Source of the DNA: Actinomycetota bacterium
GTDB taxonomy: Bacteria > Actinomycetota > Acidimicrobiia > Acidimicrobiales > Ilumatobacteraceae
DNA length: 6,829 nucleotides
Assembly (NCBI GenBank): GCA_005801025.1
Contig: SYDZ01000077.1
Coordinates: 1 to 6,829 of the forward strand
Direction: 5' to 3'
The stretch's first letter is position 1. Each line of letters begins with the position of its first letter. A program made the translations under genes and the position numbers. This document shows positions 1 to 5,877 of this stretch, one piece after another. The notes under the pieces are model-generated. The model did no database searches. It saw only the letters and a program-made list of their open reading frames with translations, and was not told the origin of the DNA.

Positions 1-554
1 CAATAGTCCATAAAGTCTCCCGCTCCGATATAGACAGACCGACGAGTCTTGCGCGCCGAACAAGATGTGGTGCAACCAACTCCGGGCGTCCCCGACCCAC
101 TGAACTCGTCGGCACCATGTTCAGCATCGGCGACGACCATTACCCCCCGCACCTCGGGTCCGCTCTGATCAAGAGCGCGTTCGACGCAGTCCTCTGATGT
201 CTCGGTGTCCGAGATTGTGACATCTGGCCCTGCGCTGAATACTGGCTGATAGCGAGCGTATGAATGACGCTTGAAGTATGACACGACGGGAGTCAAGCGC
301 TTGACGATTTCGCTACTACTCAACGTCATCCGTTCCGATGTTGGCTCAAAAATCTCATCACTTGTGAAGATTGGGATGTGACACACCACGACTTCCCAGG
401 GATCAACACCCAAAGTCATCTCACCATAGGAATCGGCGATGTTGTGAATCTTCAGCAAAGCCCCGACATCTGCAACACCCAGACTTGAAGATGTTTCGCC
501 ACATCCAGGAGCAATGAACGTCAGGGCCAGCAGCACAAATTTTTTGTGCTTCAC
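1..554 (-). CDS. Exported cysteine-containing protein, probable lipoprotein, possibly zincin-type peptidase (C-terminus beyond window)
   Basis: Reading the minus strand from the GTG at 554 gives 184 uninterrupted codons to the left edge, so the gene is partial at its C-terminus. Residues 1-18 (MKHKKFVLLALTFIAPGC) form a signal peptide: a KHKK basic start, a hydrophobic core, and Cys18 in an imperfect lipobox (APGC). The protein is therefore probably lipid-anchored or secreted. Cys58, Cys123, Cys161 and Cys165 could form disulfides outside the cell. Recognisable stretches are YFKRHSYARYQPVF (93-106), GVMVVADAEHGAD (137-149) and a TRRSVYIGAGDF segment (170-181). From memory these resemble the N-terminal half of actinobacterial secreted metallopeptidases, whose HExxH would lie past the edge; no catalytic motif is visible here, so the function is inference. 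GTG 554 is chosen because it places the signal peptide at the N-terminus; no ATG, GTG or TTG lies upstream in frame before the stop at 600-602. I see no clear Shine-Dalgarno site. The start lies 25 bases after the stop of the small gene upstream, so the two are probably co-transcribed. Confidence 0.75.
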   Translation of the reverse strand, partial: MKHKKFVLLALTFIAPGCGETSSSLGVADVGALLKIHNIADSYGEMTLGVDPWEVVVCHIPIFTSDEIFEPTSERMTLSSSEIVKRLTPVVSYFKRHSYARYQPVFSAGPDVTISDTETSEDCVERALDQSGPEVRGVMVVADAEHGADEFSGSGTPGVGCTTSCSARKTRRSVYIGAGDFMDY

Positions 555-579
555 ATATGCCGCAAACTGCGCCAGAAAC

Positions 580-786
580 TCAGCTACGAACTGCCGATGT
601 CAACAAATTGCGGACATCAAGTAACAAGTCACTGACCTCACTCGTGGAAACCAATTCACGCTTCACCATGTGCGACAGTGCCACATCAATGATGCTCAGA
701 GCATCACTGATGACATCAACTGAGACGACCTTGATGTCATCGAGAGCGCTGTCCGACATCACATCAGATATCTGTAGATCAGTCAT
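580..786 (-). CDS. Small acidic 68-residue protein of unknown function
   Basis: I do not recognise this protein. It is 68 residues long, acidic (12 Asp/Glu against 5 Lys/Arg) and has no cysteine, signal peptide or membrane segment. Residues 13-68 show regularly spaced Val, Ile and Leu, with DALSIIDVALSHMV and SEVSDLLLDVRNLL as the clearest stretches, as expected for one or two amphipathic helices. It could oligomerise or bind a partner. The gene is supported mainly by its start: AAGGAG at 793-798 on the minus strand sits six bases before the ATG. It lies just upstream of, and in the same direction as, the exported protein ending at the left edge, and may be its operon partner. The overlapping plus-strand reading frame (557-838) has no such ribosome binding site and looks like a shadow. 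Confidence 0.6.
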   Translation of the reverse strand: MTDLQISDVMSDSALDDIKVVSVDVISDALSIIDVALSHMVKRELVSTSEVSDLLLDVRNLLTSAVRS

Positions 787-792
787 TGCGTT

Positions 793-798
793 CTCCTT
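793..798 (-). promoter_or_regulatory. Shine-Dalgarno site of the 68-residue gene
   Basis: The minus strand reads AAGGAG, then six bases, then ATG at 786. This is close to the anti-Shine-Dalgarno optimum in sequence and spacing. It is the main reason for accepting the small gene as real. It contrasts with several other first genes in the window, which appear leaderless. Confidence 0.7.
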
Positions 799-888
799 GT
801 TTGGTTTAAGGCTGAGTATTTCAGGATGGTCGGACTAAACCGCTTTTCCCTACTACGAAAGTAACGCATGGAAGCGCCGAATATGTGC

Positions 889-894
889 ATCGTA
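889..894 (-). promoter_or_regulatory. Weak -10 candidate for the leftward small-protein operon
   Basis: The minus strand carries TACGAT here, the same hexamer found in front of the plus-strand genes at 968 and 2145. It would give a 5' leader of roughly 95 bases before the ATG at 786. No convincing -35 element accompanies it. A chance match is quite possible, and other A/T-containing hexamers closer to the gene could serve instead. Confidence 0.2.
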
Positions 895-955
895 TCCTGA
901 TGAGTTTTGCGAGATCGGTCACCCCTAAGCGTCCTCAGACACACCACCCACCAAC

Positions 956-961
956 TACGAT
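956..961 (+). promoter_or_regulatory. -10-like element TACGAT of the SDR gene (leaderless start)
   Basis: TACGAT fits the TANNNT -10 pattern and ends six bases before the ATG at 968. Transcription would therefore begin at or within a base or so of the start codon, giving a leaderless mRNA, a common arrangement in actinobacteria. No Shine-Dalgarno sequence precedes the ATG, which supports this. The enclosing ten bases CAACTACGAT (952-961) recur exactly at 2129-2138, at the same distance from another start codon. No good -35 box is seen. Confidence 0.55.
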
Positions 962-967
962 CAAAAT

Positions 968-1795
968 ATGAAATTTTTCGGAGCTGGGACGGTTGTCACT
1001 GGAGCCTCTGGGGGCATCGGAGATGCCCTATCCAGGCGCTTTCACGCTCTCGGAGCGCGGGTCGTGGTCAGTGACGTGGACGCCTCGGGTATCAGCGCCC
1101 TGGCTTCTGAACTCAATGCCACTCGCCCGAATTCGGTGTTGGCAGTCGTGGCCGATGTTGCATCCGAACAAGGCAATAAGGAACTAGTGGCGAGCGCCCG
1201 ACAGTTCCTTTCACACAACGGTCACTCAGGTATCGATCTTTTTTTCGCTAATGCAGGTGTCGGCAGTGGAACTCTTCTTGAGACAACCCCCGAAGCAGAC
1301 TGGGATCTTGCGTTCAATGTCAACGTCCACGCCCATCGGTGGGCAGCAAAATATCTACTCGACGATTGGCTGACTGCTGGTCAAGGATATTTCTGTTGCA
1401 CTGCATCTGCCGCTGGTCTTCTGAGTCAAATCGGATCAATCCCCTATTCGGTCACCAAGAGCGCGGCAGTGGCCTTTGCTGAATCACTTTCAATCACTTA
1501 CGGCGATCGCGGACTGCGCGTCAGTTGTCTATGCCCCCAAGGTGTCAACACAAATATGTTGCGCCAGGGAGACGCTCCCGGCGTGGGGATTGCCAGCAAT
1601 GTTGTGCGCGCCGCTGGCCTTGTTCTTGAGCCCGAAGATGTTGCCCTCTTTGTTTCAGATGCAATTGAGGCCGAACGCTTTTTAATTCTCCCGCATCCGC
1701 AAGTAGCCGAGTTTGAACAACGTAAAGCGGCCGACCGTGATCGCTGGTTGATAGGGATGCGCAAGTTGCAGGCGCGGGTATTCGGGGACTCATAA
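968..1795 (+). CDS. Short-chain dehydrogenase/reductase (classical SDR, NAD(H)-type)
   Basis: This 275-residue protein is a Rossmann-fold oxidoreductase, probably cytosolic, interconverting an alcohol and a ketone. The nucleotide-binding motif TGASGGIG lies at residues 11-18. Asp36 at the end of the second strand favours NAD(H) over NADP(H), and Asp63-Val64 should contact the adenine. NAG is at 95-97. The catalytic tetrad is complete: Asn119, Ser147, Tyr160 and Lys164 (YSVTK), with the usual 13-residue Ser-Tyr spacing. The loop after strand six reads CPQGVNTNM (189-197), a variant of the usual PG motif with a Gln inserted. The substrate cannot be read from sequence; the C-terminal substrate loop is unremarkable. 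The ATG at 968 leaves only a short lead into strand one, as is normal, and follows a -10-like element, so the transcript is probably leaderless. The gene stops two bases before the next start, forming an operon. Confidence 0.93.
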   Translation: MKFFGAGTVVTGASGGIGDALSRRFHALGARVVVSDVDASGISALASELNATRPNSVLAVVADVASEQGNKELVASARQFLSHNGHSGIDLFFANAGVGSGTLLETTPEADWDLAFNVNVHAHRWAAKYLLDDWLTAGQGYFCCTASAAGLLSQIGSIPYSVTKSAAVAFAESLSITYGDRGLRVSCLCPQGVNTNMLRQGDAPGVGIASNVVRAAGLVLEPEDVALFVSDAIEAERFLILPHPQVAEFEQRKAADRDRWLIGMRKLQARVFGDS

Positions 1796-1797
1796 GC

Positions 1798-2127
1798 ATG
1801 CCCCCCAAAGCATCTGCCCCTAAATCCGCCGCCGCCAAGGCGGCAGCACAGAAGTCCAGTGATGAACAGTCTGCCGTTTTGCGGAGTATCGGGCTGTTAG
1901 CAGGTGAAGAGGTGCGATTTCGCCGGGCGGACCGAGGACGCTGGCAACTCGGTCGTATTTCTTGTGTGGAGCGCGACGGCAGCATCACAGTGCACGACGC
2001 CCATGGGGCGGCACGCTCGCTGCGGCCGGATCGCCTGGAAGTCAAGCGACCTGGCAAGCGCCGAAAACTCACCTGGCAGATCGTGACTGATGTGGCGGTC
2101 ACCTGGGAGCAACTGACGCTGTTCTAA
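1798..2127 (+). CDS. Small basic protein with Lys/Ala-rich tail and C-terminal QLTLF (possible clamp-binding motif)
   Basis: This is an uncharacterised 109-residue protein. Residues 1-20 are a flexible-looking tail rich in Pro, Ala, Lys and Ser, reminiscent of histone-like tails that bind nucleic acid. Residues 35-80 are a compact, beta-rich segment (EEVRFRR, GRWQLGRISCVERDGSITVHDAHGA), whose pattern could be a small SH3/Tudor-like barrel. A basic stretch KRPGKRRK lies at 83-90. The last five residues, QLTLF (105-109), closely match the bacterial sliding-clamp-binding consensus QL[SD]LF. Nucleic-acid or clamp association is inference. The ATG lies two bases after the SDR stop (TAA-GC-ATG), so translation is probably coupled to the SDR gene; no strong Shine-Dalgarno sequence is seen. 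Codon use resembles that of its neighbours. An overlapping minus-strand frame (1545-2102) is rejected as a shadow. Confidence 0.85.
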   Translation: MPPKASAPKSAAAKAAAQKSSDEQSAVLRSIGLLAGEEVRFRRADRGRWQLGRISCVERDGSITVHDAHGAARSLRPDRLEVKRPGKRRKLTWQIVTDVAVTWEQLTLF

Positions 2128-2132
2128 ACAAC

Positions 2133-2138
2133 TACGAT
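2133..2138 (+). promoter_or_regulatory. -10-like element TACGAT of the lipocalin-like gene (leaderless start)
   Basis: TACGAT ends six bases before the ATG at 2145, exactly the geometry seen at 968. It lies within the 17-base gap after the 109-residue gene, inside a second copy of CAACTACGAT (2129-2138). CTGACG at 2113-2118 is a partial -35 match but leaves only 14 bases of spacing, shorter than usual. The element suggests that this gene has its own leaderless transcript in addition to any read-through from upstream. Confidence 0.5.
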
Positions 2139-2144
2139 GGTCAT

Positions 2145-3170
2145 ATGGCTATACGACTAGATCCCGCTGACGAATACATGCACGAACTCGGCCCCGAGTC
2201 AAACTTCAACGAAAGCATGTATATCAACTGTTTTGATCCGATCAACAACGTGGGTGGATGGTTCCGGATGGGCAACCGTGCCAATGAGGGCACTGCCGAG
2301 ATGACAGTGTGCCTGTATCTCCCTGATGGTTCTGTGGGCTTCATGTTTAAGCGCCCAGCCATTGAGAATAACGACCAACTCGACGCTGGTGGACTGACGT
2401 GGACGATGGTCACTCCCTTTGAAGAACTCCGTATCGATTTCACTGGCAAGGTAGTGGTCTTAGCAGAGCCCAAACAAATGGTTGATCCAAAAACTGCTTT
2501 CAAAAATAATCCTTACGCCGAATGCGAAGCGCATATCACCTTTACGGGACTCGGTCGCTCAAGTATGTTTGGCGGCGAACCTGATGTACCCCATGAAGCG
2601 CCTGGTGAAGAATTTGCTCGCGGTCATTACGAACAATTGATCAAAGCCCGAGGCACTATTCGCGTCGGAGATCAAGAATGGGAAATCAATGGCTTCGGTT
2701 TACGTGACCATTCCTGGGGTCCGCGTTACTGGCAGGCCCCGTGGTACTACCGCTGGTTGACGGCCAACTTTGATGAGAACTTGGGCTTTATGATGTCCCG
2801 CGTTGCCAAGAAAGACGGACCTGGAAGCCGAGGCGGATTTGTTTGGGAAGATGGTCAGATGCATTATTGCGATCACGCCGAACTCACCACGGTCTTTGAA
2901 GGTGACGATACGTATCACAGCCATATCGAGGCAGTGTTGAGATCAAGTCGCAGCGAACGAGAATGGCGCTTCAAGGGCGATGTTATGAATTTGATTCCAC
3001 TGCGTAATCGTCGTCAGTCACCTGATGGTGAGTGGTTGACAACCCGCATTAGCGAGGGAATGACACGGTGGGAAATGCTCTCCGATGAGCACAAGGGCAA
3101 AGTCGGTTACGGACTGTCCGAATATCTTGACCAAATCATTGATGGGACACCGGTCGGCACTGCCGAATAA
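2145..3170 (+). CDS. Uncharacterised CrtC/AttH-like (two-domain lipocalin-type) protein
   Basis: This 341-residue protein has no signal peptide or membrane segment. Conserved-looking blocks are HELGPESNFNESMYINCFDP (13-32), GNRANEG (43-49), LYLPDGSVGFMFKRP (57-71), FARGHYEQ (157-164) and GLRDHSWGPRYWQAPWYYRW (185-204). From memory these features match a large, functionally undefined actinobacterial and proteobacterial family related to the CrtC (carotenoid hydratase)/AttH lipocalin-like fold. Those proteins bind or modify hydrophobic molecules such as steroids, terpenoids or acyl compounds. The RDHSWG block begins the second half and carries the polar residues most likely to line a pocket. 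No cofactor-binding motif is visible, so an enzymatic role is unproven. The start at 2145 follows a -10-like element by six bases and has no Shine-Dalgarno site. Its position after an SDR suggests a shared hydrophobic substrate, which is inference. Confidence 0.85.
   Translation: MAIRLDPADEYMHELGPESNFNESMYINCFDPINNVGGWFRMGNRANEGTAEMTVCLYLPDGSVGFMFKRPAIENNDQLDAGGLTWTMVTPFEELRIDFTGKVVVLAEPKQMVDPKTAFKNNPYAECEAHITFTGLGRSSMFGGEPDVPHEAPGEEFARGHYEQLIKARGTIRVGDQEWEINGFGLRDHSWGPRYWQAPWYYRWLTANFDENLGFMMSRVAKKDGPGSRGGFVWEDGQMHYCDHAELTTVFEGDDTYHSHIEAVLRSSRSEREWRFKGDVMNLIPLRNRRQSPDGEWLTTRISEGMTRWEMLSDEHKGKVGYGLSEYLDQIIDGTPVGTAE
3154..3166. terminator. Short hairpin at the convergent gene ends, weak terminator candidate
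   Basis: TCGGC-ACT-GCCGA forms a five-base-pair stem with a three-base loop, just before and into the TAA at 3168-3170. It is followed on the plus strand by ATAATCTTTCT, which is only partly T-rich. The symmetrical stem could act on both strands, but no proper T tract exists on the minus side. It lies within the coding sequence of the lipocalin-like gene, so it may be fortuitous. Confidence 0.2.
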
Positions 3171-3185
3171 TCTTTCTGGGCGCAG

Positions 3186-4787
3186 TTAGAGGATTGCTGC
3201 AAGAGCTGATAGAAGCATTTGCAAAGTATGTGGTTCTATATCGACTGCTTCGCCATACAACTTAACCTTCGGTTCGGTTCCACTTGGGCGCACCTGTAGA
3301 CGCACACCAGCACCACCAACTTCATCAAGCCACAACCGCAACAAATTCGCTTCTGTAAAATCTTCCACCTTGGTCACAACTCGTCCTGCAATAGTTTCTG
3401 GTGGCGAAGAACGCAAACGATCCACCGCTAATACTCCATCACTCGGATTCATCTTGACGCTCAATTCCCCTGTCACATACCGTCCATATTGCTCTGCGAT
3501 CTGATCAAGTCGACCTTGCACAGTCGTTCCTTCGGCGAGGGCTAATGCGGCCACCTCGGTCATCAACACCGCAGCAGCGATTCCGTCCTTATCGAGTGGA
3601 CGATCAGCCACTAAATATCCCAAAGCTTGTTCGTACGCGAACACCAAACGCTTGTCGCTGTGCCGCAAAGCCGCACCTGCGATCCACTTGAAGCCAGTAA
3701 ATGTCTCCTCAAAGGCAACCCCATGCGAAGCGGCCATCCTTTCTAACAGTGAAGATGAAACTAAAGTTGTCACAACCAAACGATCATCACCTTGGGTATG
3801 GCGTAGCACGTGATCACCGAGCAACCAGCCAATATCATCGCCACGCAACAAGCGCCAACATGCACCCGTGGGTATCGCAACTCCTAGTCGATCAGCATCT
3901 GGGTCATTAGCTAATGCCAGTGCCGCTCCCGACATCCGCGCAATCTCAATGACTCGGTCCATGGCTCCAGGCTCTTCAGGGTTCGGGAAGGCCACCGTCG
4001 GAAACATCGCATCTGGTTGTTGTTGTTCATCAACCACAATCGGTTCCGACAAGCCGGCCCTTTCAAAAGCTCGAAGAGCGGTCGCCCCTCCGACCCCGTG
4101 CATCGCCGTATAAGCCACCTTGATCGCTGGTACCGAATGGCATAAGCGCACCGACGGGATCCACTGCAGATAATTCTCGACGCAGAAATCATCCAAAGTT
4201 TGAATCAGAGGCGAATCAATTGCCGCAACTTGAATATTCGTGGGATCGAATGAGGCGATTGCATCAGAAATTGCCACATCATGAGGTGGAACGATCTGGG
4301 CACCCGAACCCAAATAAACCTTGTACCCATTGTCTTCACGCGGATTATGACTCGCTGTCACCATGACCCCAGCACAGGCACCAAGAGCCGTAATATTCCA
4401 AGCCAACACTGGAGTCGGCAAAACAGTGGGCAACAACATGGCCTTCATTCCGCGCGCTGCGGCAACCCGCGCCGTGTCCACTGCGAAGTCATGACTTTTA
4501 TGACGCGCATCAAAGCCAATCAATACCCCAGATTCAGATGCCCCTTGTACTGTCCTCAACAAATAATCCACAAGGCCGGCTGCTGTTTGACGCACAACCA
4601 AACGATTCATCCCGAGAGGCCCAGCCATGATCGGAGCGCGTAGTCCAGCTGTGCCGAACATCAAGCGACCGCTGAAGCGGCCTTCAAGTTGCGATTCATC
4701 ACCAGCCAGCAATTCTCGCAACTGCAAGCGCATATCTTCGTCAGGTTCGGCCTCTAACCATTTCTGTGCCTCTTCACGACTCATCAT
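3186..4787 (-). CDS. pmmB: Alpha-D-phosphohexomutase, PmmB/PGM2-type (phosphomannomutase/phosphoglucomutase or phosphopentomutase)
   Basis: This 533-residue cytosolic enzyme moves a phosphate between C1 and C6 (or C5) of a sugar phosphate through a phosphoserine. All four family signatures are present. FGTAGLR is at 44-50. The active-site loop TASHNPREDNGYK (144-156) holds the phosphoserine Ser146. The metal loop DPDADR (295-300) supplies Asp295, Asp297 and Asp299 for Mg2+. The sugar loop around YEQALGY (385-391) includes Glu386, and the phosphate-binding loop is RPSGTEP (500-506). The extended serine loop and overall length match the PmmB/PgcA/human PGM2 branch. Members of that branch include phosphoglucomutases, phosphomannomutases and phosphopentomutases, so the true substrate is open. 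The neighbouring nucleoside-kinase-like gene favours a pentose role. Two ATGs are adjacent (4787 and 4784); the second has better Shine-Dalgarno spacing. The gene follows the kinase by six bases, and its 3' end faces the plus-strand gene 15 bases away. Confidence 0.95.
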   Translation of the reverse strand: MMSREEAQKWLEAEPDEDMRLQLRELLAGDESQLEGRFSGRLMFGTAGLRAPIMAGPLGMNRLVVRQTAAGLVDYLLRTVQGASESGVLIGFDARHKSHDFAVDTARVAAARGMKAMLLPTVLPTPVLAWNITALGACAGVMVTASHNPREDNGYKVYLGSGAQIVPPHDVAISDAIASFDPTNIQVAAIDSPLIQTLDDFCVENYLQWIPSVRLCHSVPAIKVAYTAMHGVGGATALRAFERAGLSEPIVVDEQQQPDAMFPTVAFPNPEEPGAMDRVIEIARMSGAALALANDPDADRLGVAIPTGACWRLLRGDDIGWLLGDHVLRHTQGDDRLVVTTLVSSSLLERMAASHGVAFEETFTGFKWIAGAALRHSDKRLVFAYEQALGYLVADRPLDKDGIAAAVLMTEVAALALAEGTTVQGRLDQIAEQYGRYVTGELSVKMNPSDGVLAVDRLRSSPPETIAGRVVTKVEDFTEANLLRLWLDEVGGAGVRLQVRPSGTEPKVKLYGEAVDIEPHTLQMLLSALAAIL

Positions 4788-4790
4788 GCA

Positions 4791-4795
4791 TCCTT
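4791..4795 (-). promoter_or_regulatory. Shine-Dalgarno site of the mutase, overlapping the kinase stop codon
   Basis: The minus strand reads TAAGGA, in which the kinase stop TAA overlaps AAGGA. The distance is three bases to the first ATG (4787) and six to the second (4784). The second spacing is more usual, so translation may begin at 4784, shortening the protein by one residue. The overlap implies translational coupling in the operon. Confidence 0.55.
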
Positions 4796-5795
4796 AGAAC
4801 TGTGGTAACAGCGTACGCAACTCCACCAGTGGACGCGGACCGACATGGGAAATGACTTCTCCAGCGGCTATTGAACCCAAAATCGCAGAATCCTTCAAGG
4901 AGTATCCGTTGGTGTAACCAAAGAGAAATCCTGCGGCAAAAAGATCGCCCGCACCAGTGGTATCGATGACATGGGGAACATCTTGCGCGGGCACATCAAG
5001 CACTTCATTGCGAGTGATGATTGCGGCTCCGCGCGGTCCGCGCGTGATCACCGCCAGAGAACTATCACGTCGAACCGCATCCACCGCATCTTGAAAACTT
5101 TGGAGTTGATACAGCGACAACAACTCCTCTTCGTTGCCAAACAAAATATCAACCTCATCAGTCACTAACGCTCGGAAATCCTCGCGGTGGCGATCCACGC
5201 AAAAACTATCTGAGAGACTTAGCGAGACTTCCCTGCCGGCTGCATGGGCGACTTGGGCGGCATAGCGAAAAGCAGCCTTGGCATCGTCACGATCAAAAAG
5301 ATAGCCCTCCATGTAGAGCACTTTCCCAGCAGCCACAACACCGACAGCAACATCGGCAGGTTCCATGAAAGACGACACTCCCAAAAAGGTATTCATCGTG
5401 CGCTGAGCATCAGGCGTCACCACGATGATGCAGCGTCCGGTAGCGACCCCATCAAGCGGCTGTCCTGGGCTGAAATGCACTCCGACAGCGAGCAGATCGT
5501 GCCCGAAGACTTGTCCCAAATCATCTTCACTCACTTTGCCGATATAGGCAGCCTTGCCTCCAAAACTGGCAACTCCGCATACTGTATTGGCTGCTGAACC
5601 ACCGCTCATCTCCACAGCGGTCCCTATGGCTCGATAGAGGTGACGCGCACGATCGCTATCAATCAAAGTCATTGAACCTTTAACCAAAGATTGTGCGGTA
5701 ATGAAGGCATCATCGGCCTCACCAATGACATCAACTAAGGCATTGCCGATACCGACGACATCGTAGATTGGAGCATTTTCAGACTGTGTGGACAC
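4794..5795 (-). CDS. PfkB-family carbohydrate/nucleoside kinase, adenosine-kinase-like
   Basis: This 333-residue cytosolic kinase belongs to the ribokinase/PfkB family. GNALVDVI (17-24) carries Asp22, expected to hold the substrate sugar hydroxyls. GGSAANT (65-71) is the first PfkB signature, and GKVSEDDLG follows at about 86-94. A TGRCIIVVTPDAQRTM block and a YMEGYLFDRDD block are typical of the subgroup annotated as bacterial adenosine kinases. DTTGAGDLFAAGF (278-290) is the second signature, with its anion hole and catalytic base Asp284. Ribose-containing nucleosides are therefore the likeliest substrates, with ATP to ADP conversion, though sugar kinases of this family look similar. The start is a GTG at 5795, preceded on the minus strand by TAGCGT and eight bases with no Shine-Dalgarno site, which suggests a leaderless message. 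It is the first gene of a two-gene operon with the phosphosugar mutase and is divergent from the aminopeptidase gene. Confidence 0.93.
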   Translation of the reverse strand: MSTQSENAPIYDVVGIGNALVDVIGEADDAFITAQSLVKGSMTLIDSDRARHLYRAIGTAVEMSGGSAANTVCGVASFGGKAAYIGKVSEDDLGQVFGHDLLAVGVHFSPGQPLDGVATGRCIIVVTPDAQRTMNTFLGVSSFMEPADVAVGVVAAGKVLYMEGYLFDRDDAKAAFRYAAQVAHAAGREVSLSLSDSFCVDRHREDFRALVTDEVDILFGNEEELLSLYQLQSFQDAVDAVRRDSSLAVITRGPRGAAIITRNEVLDVPAQDVPHVIDTTGAGDLFAAGFLFGYTNGYSLKDSAILGSIAAGEVISHVGPRPLVELRTLLPQF

Positions 5796-5803
5796 AACTT
5801 TTT

Positions 5804-5809
5804 ACGCTA
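5804..5809 (-). promoter_or_regulatory. -10-like element TAGCGT of the kinase-mutase operon
   Basis: TAGCGT (TANNNT pattern) lies on the minus strand and ends eight bases before the GTG start at 5795. Transcription would therefore start at or very near the start codon. The spacing is two bases longer than at the other three candidate leaderless genes. A -35 element is not evident. Confidence 0.4.
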
Positions 5810-5865
5810 CTCGGCGAAATAGCCCCGAAGAAGGTTTCGCATCCTCCCGCTGCATTATTCAACGC

Positions 5866-5871
5866 TACGCT
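5866..5871 (+). promoter_or_regulatory. -10-like element TACGCT of the aminopeptidase gene (leaderless start)
   Basis: TACGCT fits TANNNT and ends six bases before the ATG at 5878, the same spacing as at 968 and 2145. No Shine-Dalgarno site intervenes. The whole divergent intergenic space is 82 bases, so this promoter and the opposite one (5804-5809) lie about 60 bases apart. Confidence 0.5.
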
Positions 5872-5877
5872 CAAGCA

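Noticed and set aside
557..838. Plus-strand open frame of 93 codons
   Set aside because: It lies opposite the 68-residue gene and the start of the exported-protein gene, has no ribosome binding site or promoter, and its composition (Ser/Thr/Met-rich) looks like a complementary-strand shadow.
803..841. Inverted repeat GGTTTA / TAAACC with a 27-base loop upstream of the small gene
   Set aside because: Six base pairs over a long loop is weak and expected by chance; no attenuator or riboswitch pattern accompanies it.
1828..1844. GC-rich hairpin GCCGCC-GCCAA-GGCGGC inside the 109-residue gene
   Set aside because: The stem is explained by consecutive Ala and Lys codons of the N-terminal tail and has no T tract, so it is not a terminator and probably not selected.
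1545..2102. Minus-strand open frame of 185 codons
   Set aside because: It overlaps the well-supported SDR gene and the 109-residue gene. Its protein is rich in Arg, Ser and Ala with no recognisable motif, typical of antisense reading of coding DNA.
2137..2160. Mini reading frame ATG to TAG (7 codons plus stop) overlapping the start of the lipocalin-like gene
   Set aside because: The proposed transcription start is near 2145, downstream of this ATG, so it would not be in the leaderless message. A chance occurrence is likely.
4281..4643. Plus-strand open frame of 120 codons opposite the mutase
   Set aside because: It lies entirely within the mutase gene, whose family motifs are unambiguous, and has no start signal or recognisable protein features.
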